NCBI GenBank assembly: GCA_018826515.1
Contig: JAHKAM010000034.1
Span: forward strand, 62,001 to 126,000
Length of the DNA: 64,000 nt
Reading direction: 5' to 3'
Origin: Alphaproteobacteria bacterium
GTDB taxonomy: Bacteria > Pseudomonadota > Alphaproteobacteria > Caulobacterales > Caulobacteraceae
The notes beneath the pieces were generated by a model. It made no database searches and was not told the origin of the DNA. It saw only the letters and a list, made by a program, of their open reading frames with translations. A program made the translations under genes and the position numbers. Below, piece after piece: positions 9,942 to 18,093 of this stretch; the first letter of the stretch is position 1; the number at the start of each line of letters is the position of its first letter.

Positions 9942-10129
9942 ACCAGCTCCACCTTCAGCCGCCGCCCCACCACCTTCGCGGCGCGGCTCAGCGTCTCCAG
10001 CGTCACATTGAATGCCTCCGGGTCCAGCACCCGGTTCAGCTGCGCCCGGCTGGTGTCCATTTCGGCGGCCATGGCGGACAGGGTCATCTTCCGCTCGGTC
10101 ATGGCCTGACGCAGCTGAAGCGCGACCAC
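9938..10129 (-). CDS. XRE-family antitoxin-like protein, start uncertain or lost
   Basis: The 63 residues from a GTG at 10129 contain an XRE helix-turn-helix (MTLSAMAAEMDTSRAQLNRVLDP) and the ending VVGRRLKVELV typical of antitoxins that pair with RelE/HigB-like toxins. The frame stays open further upstream and encodes SSFDTLDDFLDQEGIREEV, a segment normally present in this family, back to about 10219. No ATG, GTG or TTG precedes it. The annotated GTG therefore gives a shortened protein, and the true start may be non-standard (for example ATC at 10219) or destroyed. No toxin gene is adjacent; the 4-base 3' overlap with the Cys-rich gene is convergent. Confidence 0.55.
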   Translation of the reverse strand: MVALQLRQAMTERKMTLSAMAAEMDTSRAQLNRVLDPEAFNVTLETLSRAAKVVGRRLKVELV

Positions 10130-10262
10130 GCGCTTGATCGCGCGCAGGGTGACCTCTTCGCGGATGCCTTCCTGGTCGAGGAAGTCGTCCAGGGTGTCGA
10201 AAGAGGAAGGATCGCGGATATTCGACCCGCTCAGGGTCGGCCGTCCTGGCCTGCGGCCGCCG

Positions 10263-10796
10263 CTACGTAATCGCCGGAAACCAGTCGTCGGTCACAAGGG
10301 CGCTGACCGAACCCGCGGCGTCCCCGACTTCGACGATCCGGACCCTGGCGCCGACGGGGCCGTTTTGCGTGTGCTCGAACTGTTCAAGCTCGCGCAACAG
10401 ATAGGGAAGGTCGGCGCGCTTGCGCACGATATAGACCGACGGCAGGCCGAGCTGATAGGCGATCCCCGCCTCGAAGATGGCGCTGGATTTCACCGCATTC
10501 ACATAGTGCAGCACGAAATGCGACGCGCTGCGCAGCGCGGCCAGATCCTCGGCGACCGAGTCATAGCTGGTCGCGAACGACGCGGCGCTGGACACGACGA
10601 TGCCGGGGCAGAAGACCTTTTCGAAGCCGAACCGGCGCTTCAGCTCCGCCACCAGGGCGATCAGGGACTCGCGGCTGGCGGCGTACTCGGCGTCCGAGTA
10701 CGGGCTCATCGGGCTGGCGACGAACAGATCAACCGCCTGCTCTGCGAAGAAGGCGCCGGTGTCGTGTTCCATTTTCAGGGCGGCGTTCGCTGCCAT
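10263..10796 (-). CDS. Nucleoside 2-deoxyribosyltransferase-like protein, soluble
   Basis: 177 residues from MAANAALK; GAGGG lies five bases before this ATG (an in-frame start at 10847 is less supported). An alpha/beta sandwich pattern begins VDLFVASPMS. A Ser-containing loop SYDSVAEDL follows, then SSAIFEAGIAYQLGLPSVYI, which matches the S/D-x-x-x-E-x-G-x-A motif of nucleoside deoxyribosyltransferases and related TIR/STALD folds (Glu as nucleophile), and LPYLLRELE. It is a paralogue of the next gene upstream. Proteins of this fold act as nucleotide- or NAD-cleaving effectors in several defence systems, including some retrons; that role here is inference. Confidence 0.65.
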   Translation of the reverse strand: MAANAALKMEHDTGAFFAEQAVDLFVASPMSPYSDAEYAASRESLIALVAELKRRFGFEKVFCPGIVVSSAASFATSYDSVAEDLAALRSASHFVLHYVNAVKSSAIFEAGIAYQLGLPSVYIVRKRADLPYLLRELEQFEHTQNGPVGARVRIVEVGDAAGSVSALVTDDWFPAIT

Positions 10797-10933
10797 GAGA
10801 GACCCTCTACTCCGGTAGTCCACAGGACACCCGGATTCTGACATCACTTACAAGCGCGGTCGACGGGGTTCCCTGTGGGTAATCCACACACAAGCGGTGG
10901 CTGTTAACAGATCGGGTCCCGCCACGCAACGAA

Positions 10934-11554
10934 TCACCCCTTCTGGCTGAACCGGAGCGACTTGGCCCAGCCCGGGAAGTCTTCGAGGCCCGAGATCTTC
11001 AGGCGCTCCACCGCCGCGTCGAAATCGGCGACCTCGAGCCGCTTGGCCGACACCCGGCTGCCCAGCAGCGAGAACCCGGCGCTTTCGATCTCCCGAAGCA
11101 GATAGGGGAGGGCGCCGCTGGCGTGCATGATCAGGACGTCCTTCTTCATCGCCAGGGCATAGCCCGTCTCCACATAGGCGGAGGTGGCCATCAGGGAAGG
11201 CAGGATGGCGACGAAATACCGGCATTTGCGGATCTCGCGAAAGCATTCGATGAAGGCCTTTCGACCGGGATCAAACGCGCCCGACACGCCGGTGTAAGCG
11301 CAATAGATGTCGAGCCCGTGCCGGTGCTCCAGGGTCTGGATCAGCAGATCGATCCTGCTCTTGATGGCGGCGCGTTCGTCGTCCGTATCGACCGCGGCCA
11401 TGGGAATGGAGAGAAAGACCCGGTTCCCTCTCATCAAGCCCACGACGGCTTTCCAGACCAGGGTGAGGATTGCCGTAGCCGCCAGGACGACGACGGTGGC
11501 GATCACATTGTTCATCACGTCAGCCGACGTGACCCCTGAAAAAACCCACGTCAT
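10934..11554 (-). CDS. Membrane-anchored nucleoside deoxyribosyltransferase-like protein
   Basis: 206 residues from MTWVFSG. One N-terminal transmembrane helix (about 14-36, ATVVVLAATAILTLVWKAVV) precedes a soluble domain that aligns throughout with the gene below it: RVFLSIPMA, the loop region YFVAILPSLM, TSAYVETGYALAMKKDVLIM (Glu-x-Gly-x-Ala motif) and LPYLLREIE. It lies 137 bases upstream of that gene on the same strand, so they may be co-transcribed. The start is uncertain; ATGs at 11605 and 11515 are alternatives. The anchored/soluble paralogue pair suggests sensor-effector or partner subunits, but no experimental relative is known to me. Confidence 0.6.
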   Translation of the reverse strand: MTWVFSGVTSADVMNNVIATVVVLAATAILTLVWKAVVGLMRGNRVFLSIPMAAVDTDDERAAIKSRIDLLIQTLEHRHGLDIYCAYTGVSGAFDPGRKAFIECFREIRKCRYFVAILPSLMATSAYVETGYALAMKKDVLIMHASGALPYLLREIESAGFSLLGSRVSAKRLEVADFDAAVERLKISGLEDFPGWAKSLRFSQKG

Positions 11555-11837
11555 GCGGAGCCCCCGGGAGTGCGGTCTGACTGACCGCCGTTTCCTGAAA
11601 GTCAAGTTGGAGCAACTTCAGGCTGCACTGGCAAGAGGGAGTTCAGACCGCGAGTGCGTCTCTCGCCCCCCACCGCTGACAATCCGCCGATCATCAGCAT
11701 AATCCACCGCCCACCGTCCCCTCCCGACCCCAATCCTTTCAACCCCTTGCGCCCCGCGCCCTGCCTTTTCGCCCCTTTCAGCCCGCCATAGGAACCGCCC
11801 GCCGCAGACTCCGCCGCCTCAACACGGAGCGGAGACC

Positions 11838-12044
11838 ATGAAGAAGCCAACCGGAAAACCCGACGCCCTCGACCGCGCGATCCGGCGCATGGAGGCCGTC
11901 GAACGCCTTGCCCGCGAGGCGCGGGCGGTGGCGTCCATGCCGACCGGAACCCCGACGCTCGACGCGGTCCAGGACGCGGCCATGGCGGAAATCGAGCGGG
12001 CGGTGGCGGCGCTGAAGCGCGATCAGGCGAGAGAGCGTCGATGA
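11838..12044 (+). CDS. Small charged hypothetical protein
   Basis: 68 residues, mostly helical and rich in Ala, Arg and Glu (DRAIRRMEAVERLAREARAV), with CGGAG before the ATG. Its TGA overlaps the ATG of the next gene (ATGA), so the two are translated together. I recognise no family. As the first gene before a small-terminase-like protein it could be a remnant of a phage or gene-transfer-agent module. Confidence 0.55.
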   Translation: MKKPTGKPDALDRAIRRMEAVERLAREARAVASMPTGTPTLDAVQDAAMAEIERAVAALKRDQARERR

Positions 12045-12679
12045 AGGCCCTGCCGAAGACCCGCTATGTCACCGTGGCCGCCGAGACCTGGGGGCTGATC
12101 CGGGGGGCCTATCTGTCGGGCCTGTCGGCGCCGACGGTGGCGGCGCGGTTCGGGGTGTCGGTGACGGCCCTGCGCAAGCACGCGGCCAGAGAGGGCTGGA
12201 CCAAACGCGCCTTCGCCGCCCGTCAGGCGCTGGCGCGGTCGGCGCCGCCGTCCGGACCGGCCCCCGCCGCCGCCCCCGCCGACGGCCCGCCCGACGAGGC
12301 GGCGGTGCTGGCCGCGTGGCGCGCCCCCCTCCACATCCGGCCCGAGGATCTGGCCCGCAAGGCCCTGGCCAACGCCGCCCATGCGCTGAAGGCCGGCGAG
12401 GGTCTGAACGCCGTCCGCCTCGCCCGCGCCGCCACCGAGATCGCCCGCCTCAACGGCATCCTCGAATGGGCCGACGAGGACCCGGCCGAGGCCGACGAAC
12501 GGTTCGAGACCGGTCAGGCCATGATGCGAATGTTCCTGCGCGAACGGGCGCTGACCCTGGCCCAGGACCTGATCGCCGGCCGCGACCTGCCCCCCGAATA
12601 TGAGGACCTGAAGATCGAACTGGCCCGGCTGGAAGCCGTGCGAACGGCGCAGGAAGCGGGGGCGAAAGGGGCGGGATGA
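12041..12679 (+). CDS. HTH-containing protein, small-terminase-like
   Basis: 212 residues. Residues about 20-55 (GAYLSGLSAPTVAARFGVSV then TALRKHAAREGW) form a resolvase/terminase-small-subunit type helix-turn-helix. A Pro/Ala linker and a helical C-terminal half (ERALTLAQDLIAGRDLPPEY and on) follow. Terminase small subunits recognise packaging sites, but no large subunit, portal or other phage gene is in the window. The assignment is therefore only by the HTH pattern and overlap with the preceding small gene. Codon use is like the host's. Confidence 0.55.
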   Translation: MKALPKTRYVTVAAETWGLIRGAYLSGLSAPTVAARFGVSVTALRKHAAREGWTKRAFAARQALARSAPPSGPAPAAAPADGPPDEAAVLAAWRAPLHIRPEDLARKALANAAHALKAGEGLNAVRLARAATEIARLNGILEWADEDPAEADERFETGQAMMRMFLRERALTLAQDLIAGRDLPPEYEDLKIELARLEAVRTAQEAGAKGAG

Positions 12680-12750
12680 CAGGGTTTGGCGATTTTCCGG
12701 GGCAGTGCCGACTGACGCCTCTCCCTCCCCCGCCACCCCGGCGGACCGCC

Positions 12751-13134
12751 CTACAGCGGCGGGAAACAGTGCGCCGGGTTCGGCTGCGGATACCGGTCGC
12801 ACAGCCAGACGGTCTGTTCGAAGCCGGTGTTGCGGTTGTGGGTGTACATGAAGGCCTGGTCCTCGACCTCTTGCACCGTCATGGGAAAGCCCGTGGGCAG
12901 CCGGGCGGGGTCGGTCCAGATCCCGACCTTGCACATGGTCGTCTCGCCGCAGATCTCGCGCGCCAGGGCCGCGAACCCCGCGCCGTCGGCGTCCGGGGAC
13001 ACGGCGACGACCGTGAAGTCCGGGGCGATCTCGCGCCGCGCCAGGACCGCATCGGCGGCGGCCTGGGGCGCGCCGGACGCCTCGGCGCCGCAGGCGGACA
13101 GGGTCAGGAACAGACAGGCTGCGAACCGCTTCAT
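12751..13134 (-). CDS. Hypothetical lipoprotein
   Basis: 127 residues from MKRFAACLF, with GGAG eight bases before the ATG. A signal peptide ends in lipobox LSAC at about residue 15, so the mature protein should be lipid-anchored. The rest has four further Cys (EICGETTMCK, WLCDRYPQPN, HCFPPL), which suggests disulphides in the periplasm. No family recognised. It lies alone between the terminase-like gene and a divergent membrane-protein gene. Confidence 0.65.
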   Translation of the reverse strand: MKRFAACLFLTLSACGAEASGAPQAAADAVLARREIAPDFTVVAVSPDADGAGFAALAREICGETTMCKVGIWTDPARLPTGFPMTVQEVEDQAFMYTHNRNTGFEQTVWLCDRYPQPNPAHCFPPL

Positions 13135-13297
13135 CGCTCGGTCTCCGACGGCGCCGGGCGCCACAACCCGCCGACTGTCAGCGCCCGCGCGCGCGAGGCA
13201 ACCCTACGGTTCCTGATCCGCGGCCCGCGGCATGGGGCCGGGGCTCTGGCCACCGCCCCGGTCTCCATGCCATCGTCGGCCCAAGAGGGATTCCACC

Positions 13298-14032
13298 ATG
13301 ACCGACCCGCACCCCCCCGCGCCGGAGCCCAGGGCCCGGGGCCTGAGCGACCTGTCCGACGACGCCCTCGGCTTCGGCGCGCTGGAGCTGGTGACCGCGC
13401 GCGACGTGACCCTGCGGCCGCGCGCGGTGCTCGAGGCGTGGATGACGCAGGGGCCGTCCGGCGGCGGGCGCTATGCGCGGCCGCTGCGGCTGTATCTGGC
13501 GCTGAACGCCATACTGATGCTGATGCTGTTCCTGCGCGGCGGGTCCGACTTCATGCTGGCCGGGGCCCCGGCCGAATATCTGGACCCGCTGATCGCCGCC
13601 TCGGGCAAGAGCCGCGACGCCTTCATGGCCGACGCCGACAACTGGATGAGCCTGGTCATGGTGCCGCTGACCTCGCTGTTCTACGCCTTCGCCGCGGCCC
13701 CGCTGCTGCGCTGGTGGGACCCCGAGGACCTGGGCTGGCGGCGCGGCTTCCGCGCGGCCTTCGGCTGGCTGTGCGCCGTGACCGTGCTGCTGCTGCCCTT
13801 CGCCTGGTGGATGTCCGGCGCCACCACCGGCCCCGGCGCCCTGCTGGGGGCGGCCGCCCTGTTCGTCATCTCGGTGGCGACCTTCCTGCGCATGGGCCGG
13901 GGGCGCTGGTGGCGCTCGCCCGTCTGGGGCGTGGTGAAGGGGATCGGCCTGTGGGCGGCGATCCAGCTGGGCGCCGGCGTCGGCTTCCTGCCCGTGCTGG
14001 CGATCGGCCTGCTGGCGGGCCGGTTCGCCTGA
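13298..14032 (+). CDS. Multi-pass membrane protein of unknown function
   Basis: 244 residues beginning MTDPHPPAPEPRARG, with GAGGG upstream. An N-terminal soluble stretch of about 65 residues ends in RYARPLRLYLALNAILMLML. About five hydrophobic helices follow. The R-Y-x-x-P-x-R-x-Y-L lead into the first helix resembles DUF3667-type membrane proteins, but the Cys-rich head of that family is missing. Function unknown. It converges on the cold shock gene across a strong hairpin. Confidence 0.6.
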   Translation: MTDPHPPAPEPRARGLSDLSDDALGFGALELVTARDVTLRPRAVLEAWMTQGPSGGGRYARPLRLYLALNAILMLMLFLRGGSDFMLAGAPAEYLDPLIAASGKSRDAFMADADNWMSLVMVPLTSLFYAFAAAPLLRWWDPEDLGWRRGFRAAFGWLCAVTVLLLPFAWWMSGATTGPGALLGAAALFVISVATFLRMGRGRWWRSPVWGVVKGIGLWAAIQLGAGVGFLPVLAIGLLAGRFA

Positions 14033-14043
14033 CGGCGCGAGGC

Positions 14044-14088
14044 CAGACGAAAGGGCGCGGAAGCTCTCGCCCCCGCGCCCCTCGTCTG
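14044..14088. terminator. Hairpin between convergent genes
   Basis: CAGACGA (14044-14050) pairs with TCGTCTG (14082-14088) and, inside it, GGGCGCGG (14053-14060) with CCGCGCCC (14073-14080). It sits between the 3' ends of the membrane protein and the cold shock gene, so it probably ends both transcripts. There is no clean T-run. Confidence 0.55.
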
Positions 14089-14106
14089 ATTGCAATGTCG
14101 GTGGTC

Positions 14107-14310
14107 TCAGACCAGCTTCAGATCCACCGCCGAGGTCTTGCCGCGCTGGGATTCCAGCTCGTATTCGACCTTGGCGTTCTCATCCAGGCCTTGCAGGCCC
14201 GCCTTCTGCACCGCGGTGATGTGGACGAAAACGTCCTGACCGCCGCCATCGGGCTGGATGAAGCCGAAACCCTTGGTCGGGTTGAACCACTTGACCGTGC
14301 CGGTCGCCAT
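14107..14310 (-). CDS. Cold shock protein, CspA family
   Basis: 67 residues, a single cold shock (OB-fold) domain that binds single-stranded RNA and [23 protein letters not shown] contains RNP1, and DVFVHI is RNP2. The ATG at 14310 follows GGAG seven bases upstream; the frame is open to 14385 but the extra residues do not belong to the family. Monocistronic, with an extended 5' region (14311-14466) that may carry a leader as in other csp genes. Confidence 0.93.
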   Translation of the reverse strand: MATGTVKWFNPTKGFGFIQPDGGGQDVFVHITAVQKAGLQGLDENAKVEYELESQRGKTSAVDLKLV

Positions 14311-14466
14311 AATGCGTCTCCTGAACGCGCTTTCCAGGCAGACGTCCCTAGGGGGACGCCCGTCAGCCCATCTGGACGAGCTCATTCAGTGAAGGAGCGA
14401 GCACGGGTGTGGACGCCGCGCGAAATCCGGACTGCGGCGACTTTTTCTCGCGCAATTGGAGAACGG

Positions 14467-15273
14467 TCAACCCGCCTTGGCCGCCGCCTCCGCGAGGCGG
14501 GCGCGTGACGGCCCCGTGGCGCACAGCGACCGCGGCGCGCCGTCGAGGTGCAGGTGGTTGGCGTGGGCGTCGTTGTAGTCCGGCGTCAGCACGGTCGAGA
14601 ACACCCGGCAGGCCCCGTCGCGGATGCGGCGCAGGAAGCTCGCCCCCCCCGCCCCGCGCGGTCCGTCGCCCGGCCAGTCCGCCAGCACCGAGACCCGCCG
14701 ACCGTCCGCCAGCGTCACGCCGCCGATGTCCAGCGCATTGGCCCGCGCATGCTCGCTGGGCCGGGCGCTGGCGTCGGTCTGGCCGTAGATGCGGCGGCAG
14801 CTGTAGGTGCCGACGTCGTTCAGGCTGGCCACCCGGCTGCCGAAGGTCTGCTCCGCCGCCGGCTGCAGCACCTGGCGCTCCCAGATGACGTAGCGCACCG
14901 CCAGCGGGCACTGCATCACCGGGTCGCCCGGCAGGCGCGTCGTCGCCCCGCCGGTGATCCGGACCGCCCCGCGCACGATGCAGAAGCCGCCGTCGTCCCG
15001 GTCCTCGGCCCGCTCGACCTGCACCCCCGCCTCGCGCAGCACCTGCATGCAGGCCTCGGTGACGGCGGCGGTCTCTTCCGGGGCGGCGGTGGCGGGCAGG
15101 GCGAAGTCGGCGACCTTGGCCGCCGTGGCCTGGCCGATCGGCCGGTCCAGGTCCAGCGGCTTCCACGGCAGGTCCTGCGGCGGGGCGAACAGGTTCAGCA
15201 GGGCGAAGGCCGCGCAGACGCCGAGCGCCGCCTCCCACAGCAGGTTCCAGAAGTCTGCGAAATCACGCTTCAT
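14467..15273 (-). CDS. Extensin-like family protein
   Basis: 268 residues with an N-terminal transmembrane anchor (about 12-28, LLWEAALGVCAAFALLNLF). The C-terminal extensin-like domain has TYSCRRIYGQ, SEHARANALDIGGV and DYNDAHANHLHLD. The His/Asp pattern matches metal-dependent D-Ala-D-Ala carboxypeptidase-type folds, so a cell-wall role in the periplasm is likely; the true substrate is not established for the family. It starts 12 bases after the upstream serine hydrolase gene, an operon of two envelope proteins. Confidence 0.8.
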   Translation of the reverse strand: MKRDFADFWNLLWEAALGVCAAFALLNLFAPPQDLPWKPLDLDRPIGQATAAKVADFALPATAAPEETAAVTEACMQVLREAGVQVERAEDRDDGGFCIVRGAVRITGGATTRLPGDPVMQCPLAVRYVIWERQVLQPAAEQTFGSRVASLNDVGTYSCRRIYGQTDASARPSEHARANALDIGGVTLADGRRVSVLADWPGDGPRGAGGASFLRRIRDGACRVFSTVLTPDYNDAHANHLHLDGAPRSLCATGPSRARLAEAAAKAG

Positions 15274-15285
15274 ACGCCGACAGCC

Positions 15286-16395
15286 TTACGCGTCGGCGTG
15301 GCCATCCGCCAGCCGCCGGATCAGGCTCGTGCAGGCTCGCTGCCCCGCCGCCCCGTCGTTGCACAGGGCGATCAAGCCCAGCCCCTGCTCGGGCGCCGCC
15401 AGCACCGTCGCGAACCACATCGTGTTGGAGCCGTTGTGCGTGATCGTCGGCCCCGGTTCCCCGACGCCCGCCCAGGGCGCGGTCCCGACGCCCCACCCGG
15501 CCGCATAGGCCGGCGGCGATCCGGCGGCGGGGGTCAGCAGATGACGGCGCGTCCCGTCGCTGATCCAGTCGGGCGCCCCGCCCATCACGGCGGCGATGAA
15601 GCGGGCGTAGTCGGCCATGGTCATATGCGCCGTCCCCGCCGGGCCGAGCGCGCGGGGATTGTCCGCGAACCCCGCCGGATCGACCCCGACCCCGCCCCGA
15701 TGCCCCCACGGCGCCTCGCCCCGCGGCGCCCCGAACCCGGCCGAGGCCAGCCCCAGCGGCTGGTACAGCTCGGCCTGCATGGCCTGCTCCCAGCTCTGGC
15801 CGGTCAGGGCCTCAATGATCGCGCCCACCACGATGTAGTTGCCGTTGCCATAGGCGAACTGGCCGACAGGGCCGGCCGGCGGGGCCCGCAGCGCCCTTGC
15901 CGCGAACTCGGCCCGCTGTTCCGGCAGGGGCCTCTGGTCGACATGGGCCGACATCAGCCAGGCCTGGTCCAGCAGCGAGTCGTCCAGCAGGCCGGCGCGG
16001 TGACGCATCAGGTCGTCGGGCGTGGTCGCCGCCCAGGCCGGATCGAGCGTCAGCCCGGGCAGGGCTTCGGCCAGCGTCAGGTCCCAGCGGGCGCGGCCCT
16101 GCTCCACCAGCCGCCCGAACACGGCGGCGGTCATGGCCTTGGTGTTGGAGCCGAGATGCCAGCGGTCCTCCAGCGTCGCTGGCGCCTCATGCCCGGCCCG
16201 CCGCACGCCCCGCACCCCGGCCCAGCCGAGGCCCTCGCGCGTGACGATCCCCGCCGCCAGCGCCGGCGGCGCGGTCTCGGCGAAGACCGCGTCCAGCGCC
16301 GCCCCGGCCTCTGCGGAGCGGGCGATGGCGGGCAGGGCGGCGGCGAGCGGCAGGGCGGCGAACCCGCCCAGCAGGGCGCGGCGCGTGGCGAACAT
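15286..16395 (-). CDS. Serine hydrolase, beta-lactamase / penicillin-binding-protein fold
   Basis: 369 residues. A twin-arginine signal (TRRALLGGFAALPLAAALPA) predicts export. Catalytic motif SxxK is SNTK (about 83-86), the second motif is YGN in QFAYGNGNYIVVG, and a C-terminal HxG is ITHNGSNTMWFA. This is the class C-like esterase/peptidase group rather than a true beta-lactamase. Substrate unknown. Operon with the extensin-like gene. Confidence 0.85.
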   Translation of the reverse strand: MFATRRALLGGFAALPLAAALPAIARSAEAGAALDAVFAETAPPALAAGIVTREGLGWAGVRGVRRAGHEAPATLEDRWHLGSNTKAMTAAVFGRLVEQGRARWDLTLAEALPGLTLDPAWAATTPDDLMRHRAGLLDDSLLDQAWLMSAHVDQRPLPEQRAEFAARALRAPPAGPVGQFAYGNGNYIVVGAIIEALTGQSWEQAMQAELYQPLGLASAGFGAPRGEAPWGHRGGVGVDPAGFADNPRALGPAGTAHMTMADYARFIAAVMGGAPDWISDGTRRHLLTPAAGSPPAYAAGWGVGTAPWAGVGEPGPTITHNGSNTMWFATVLAAPEQGLGLIALCNDGAAGQRACTSLIRRLADGHADA

Positions 16396-16493
16396 GGCGT
16401 GGCTCCATCTCTGTCCCCATGGACCCTAGCCGTGGCCCCCGCCGACCGCCAAGCGCCATTGCCCCGGCGGCAGGCGCGGCGCATCGTGGCTCC

Positions 16494-17240
16494 ATGGGCA
16501 AGAAAACAAAATACGACGCCGAACTCGAACGGCTCCAGATTCTGCTGGTCGAGACCCAGCACTGGACCATCGAACAGGGCCGCAAGACCGTCATCGTCTT
16601 CGAGGGCCGCGACTCCGCCGGCAAGGACGGGGCGATCAAACGCATCACCGAATACGCCTCGCCGCGCCAGACCCGCATCGTCGCCCTGCCCAAGCCGACC
16701 GAGCGCGAGAGGACCCAGTGGTATTTCCAGCGCTATGTTCCGCACCTGCCGGCCGACGGCGAGTCCGTGCTGTTCAACCGCTCCTGGTACAACCGCGCCG
16801 GGGTCGAGCCGGTGATGGGCTTCTGCACGCCGGAGCAGTATGCGCAGTTCCTCGGCGACGCGCCGCTGTTCGAGCGCATCCTGACCGACGATGGCGTGAT
16901 CCTGATCAAGCTCTGGCTCGACATCTCCAAGGCCGAACAGGCCCGCCGTCTGGCCGAACGGATCGAGGACCCGCTGAAGCGTTTCAAGGTCTCGCCCCTC
17001 GACGCCGAGGCCCAGGCCCGCTGGGAAGACTACAGCAAGGCCCGCGACCGGATGCTGGACGAGACCGACCACAACCACGCCCCCTGGACCGTGATCGCTA
17101 CCGACGACAAGAAGACCGCCCGCCTCAACATCATTCGACACCTCCTGCGCGCCATCGGCGGCCCCGGCGCCGCTGCGGACGCCCCCGACCCCGACGTCGT
17201 CTTCCCCGCCTCCAAGTCGAAAGGCCGCCTCGCCCCCTAG
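16494..17240 (+). CDS. ppk2: Polyphosphate kinase 2
   Basis: 248 residues. Transfers phosphate between polyphosphate and nucleotides. Walker A GRDSAGKDGAI is at about 38-48, followed by the family signatures PTERERTQWYFQRYVPHLP and NRSWYNRAGVEPVMGF, and a lid-region DPLKRFKVSPLD. Single PPK2 domain. The start at MGKKTKYD is chosen because the family normally begins just before this point. It converges with gluQ, sharing four bases at the stop codons (17237-17240). Confidence 0.92.
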   Translation: MGKKTKYDAELERLQILLVETQHWTIEQGRKTVIVFEGRDSAGKDGAIKRITEYASPRQTRIVALPKPTERERTQWYFQRYVPHLPADGESVLFNRSWYNRAGVEPVMGFCTPEQYAQFLGDAPLFERILTDDGVILIKLWLDISKAEQARRLAERIEDPLKRFKVSPLDAEAQARWEDYSKARDRMLDETDHNHAPWTVIATDDKKTARLNIIRHLLRAIGGPGAAADAPDPDVVFPASKSKGRLAP

Positions 17241-18085
17241 ACCCCCAGCTCCGCCCTCAGCGCCGCCGGCGTCAGCCCCCCCGCCCGCAGCTCCGCCAGC
17301 GTCACCGACCGGTCCCGCTTGGCGTACCGCCGGCCGTCAGGACCGACCAGCAGCCGGTGATGCCGGTACGTCGGCGTCGGCCACCCCATCAGCGCCTGGA
17401 TCAGCACCTGCACATGGGTCGCCTCGAACAGATCCTCGCCGCGGATGACATGGCTGACCCCCTGCAGGGCGTCGTCGTGGGTGACCGCCACATGATAGGC
17501 CGTCCCGGCGTCCTTCCGGGCCAGCACGACATCTCCCGCGGTCTCCGGCCGGGCCTTGACCCGCCCGCGCTCCCCTTCCGGGCCGCGCCCCTCCTCGACG
17601 AAGGCCAGTGCGTCCCACGCGTCGCCCAGCGCCTCCCGCGCCCGATCCAGCGACAGCCGCCAGGCGAACGGTCGCCCGCCGGCCAGCAAGGCCGCTTCCT
17701 CCTCCGCCGGATGCGGCCCGGGCCGCGCGGCCTCGACCGGCCCATGCGGGGCGTCGCCGATGGCGTCGAGGATGTCCTTGCGGGTTCGGAAGCAGCGATA
17801 GAGCAGGCCCCGTCCGTTCAGATCGTTGATCACGGCGGCATAGTCGTCCGGGTGGTCTGACTGACGGCGCACCGGCCCGTCCCAGTCCAGTCCCAGCCAG
17901 CTCAGGTCCTCGAGAATCGCGACCTCGAACTCCGGCTTGCAGCGGGTCGGATCGATGTCCTCGATACGCAGCAGGAAACCGCCGCCGGTCTCGCGCGCGG
18001 CGCGCCAGGCGGTCAGGGCGGAGAAGGCGTGGCCGCGATGCAGCCGGCCGGTCGGGGAGGGGGAGAAACGGGTGACGAACGCCAC
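17237..18085 (-). CDS. gluQ: Glutamyl-Q tRNA(Asp) synthetase
   Basis: 282 residues. A paralogue of glutamyl-tRNA synthetase lacking the anticodon-binding domain; it glutamylates queuosine in tRNA(Asp). FSPSPTGRLHRGHA carries the HIGH-equivalent, then LRIEDIDPTRC and VIRGEDLFEATHVQ. The KMSKS-equivalent is RRYAKRDRS near the C-terminus. The four-Cys zinc site of the E. coli enzyme is not visible (only YRCF), a known variation. It lies 8 bases after the first of the three oxygenase genes on the same strand. Confidence 0.92.
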   Translation of the reverse strand: MAFVTRFSPSPTGRLHRGHAFSALTAWRAARETGGGFLLRIEDIDPTRCKPEFEVAILEDLSWLGLDWDGPVRRQSDHPDDYAAVINDLNGRGLLYRCFRTRKDILDAIGDAPHGPVEAARPGPHPAEEEAALLAGGRPFAWRLSLDRAREALGDAWDALAFVEEGRGPEGERGRVKARPETAGDVVLARKDAGTAYHVAVTHDDALQGVSHVIRGEDLFEATHVQVLIQALMGWPTPTYRHHRLLVGPDGRRYAKRDRSVTLAELRAGGLTPAALRAELGV

Positions 18086-18093
18086 GACCGCTC

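Noticed and set aside
12676-14508. 610-residue plus-strand frame
   Set aside because: Runs antisense through the lipoprotein and cold shock genes and out of frame through the membrane-protein gene; Arg/Pro/Gly-rich with no domain.
15286-16395. Calling the serine hydrolase a class C beta-lactamase
   Set aside because: SxxK and YGN are present, but the overall sequence matches the broad esterase/peptidase group; antibiotic hydrolysis is not supported.
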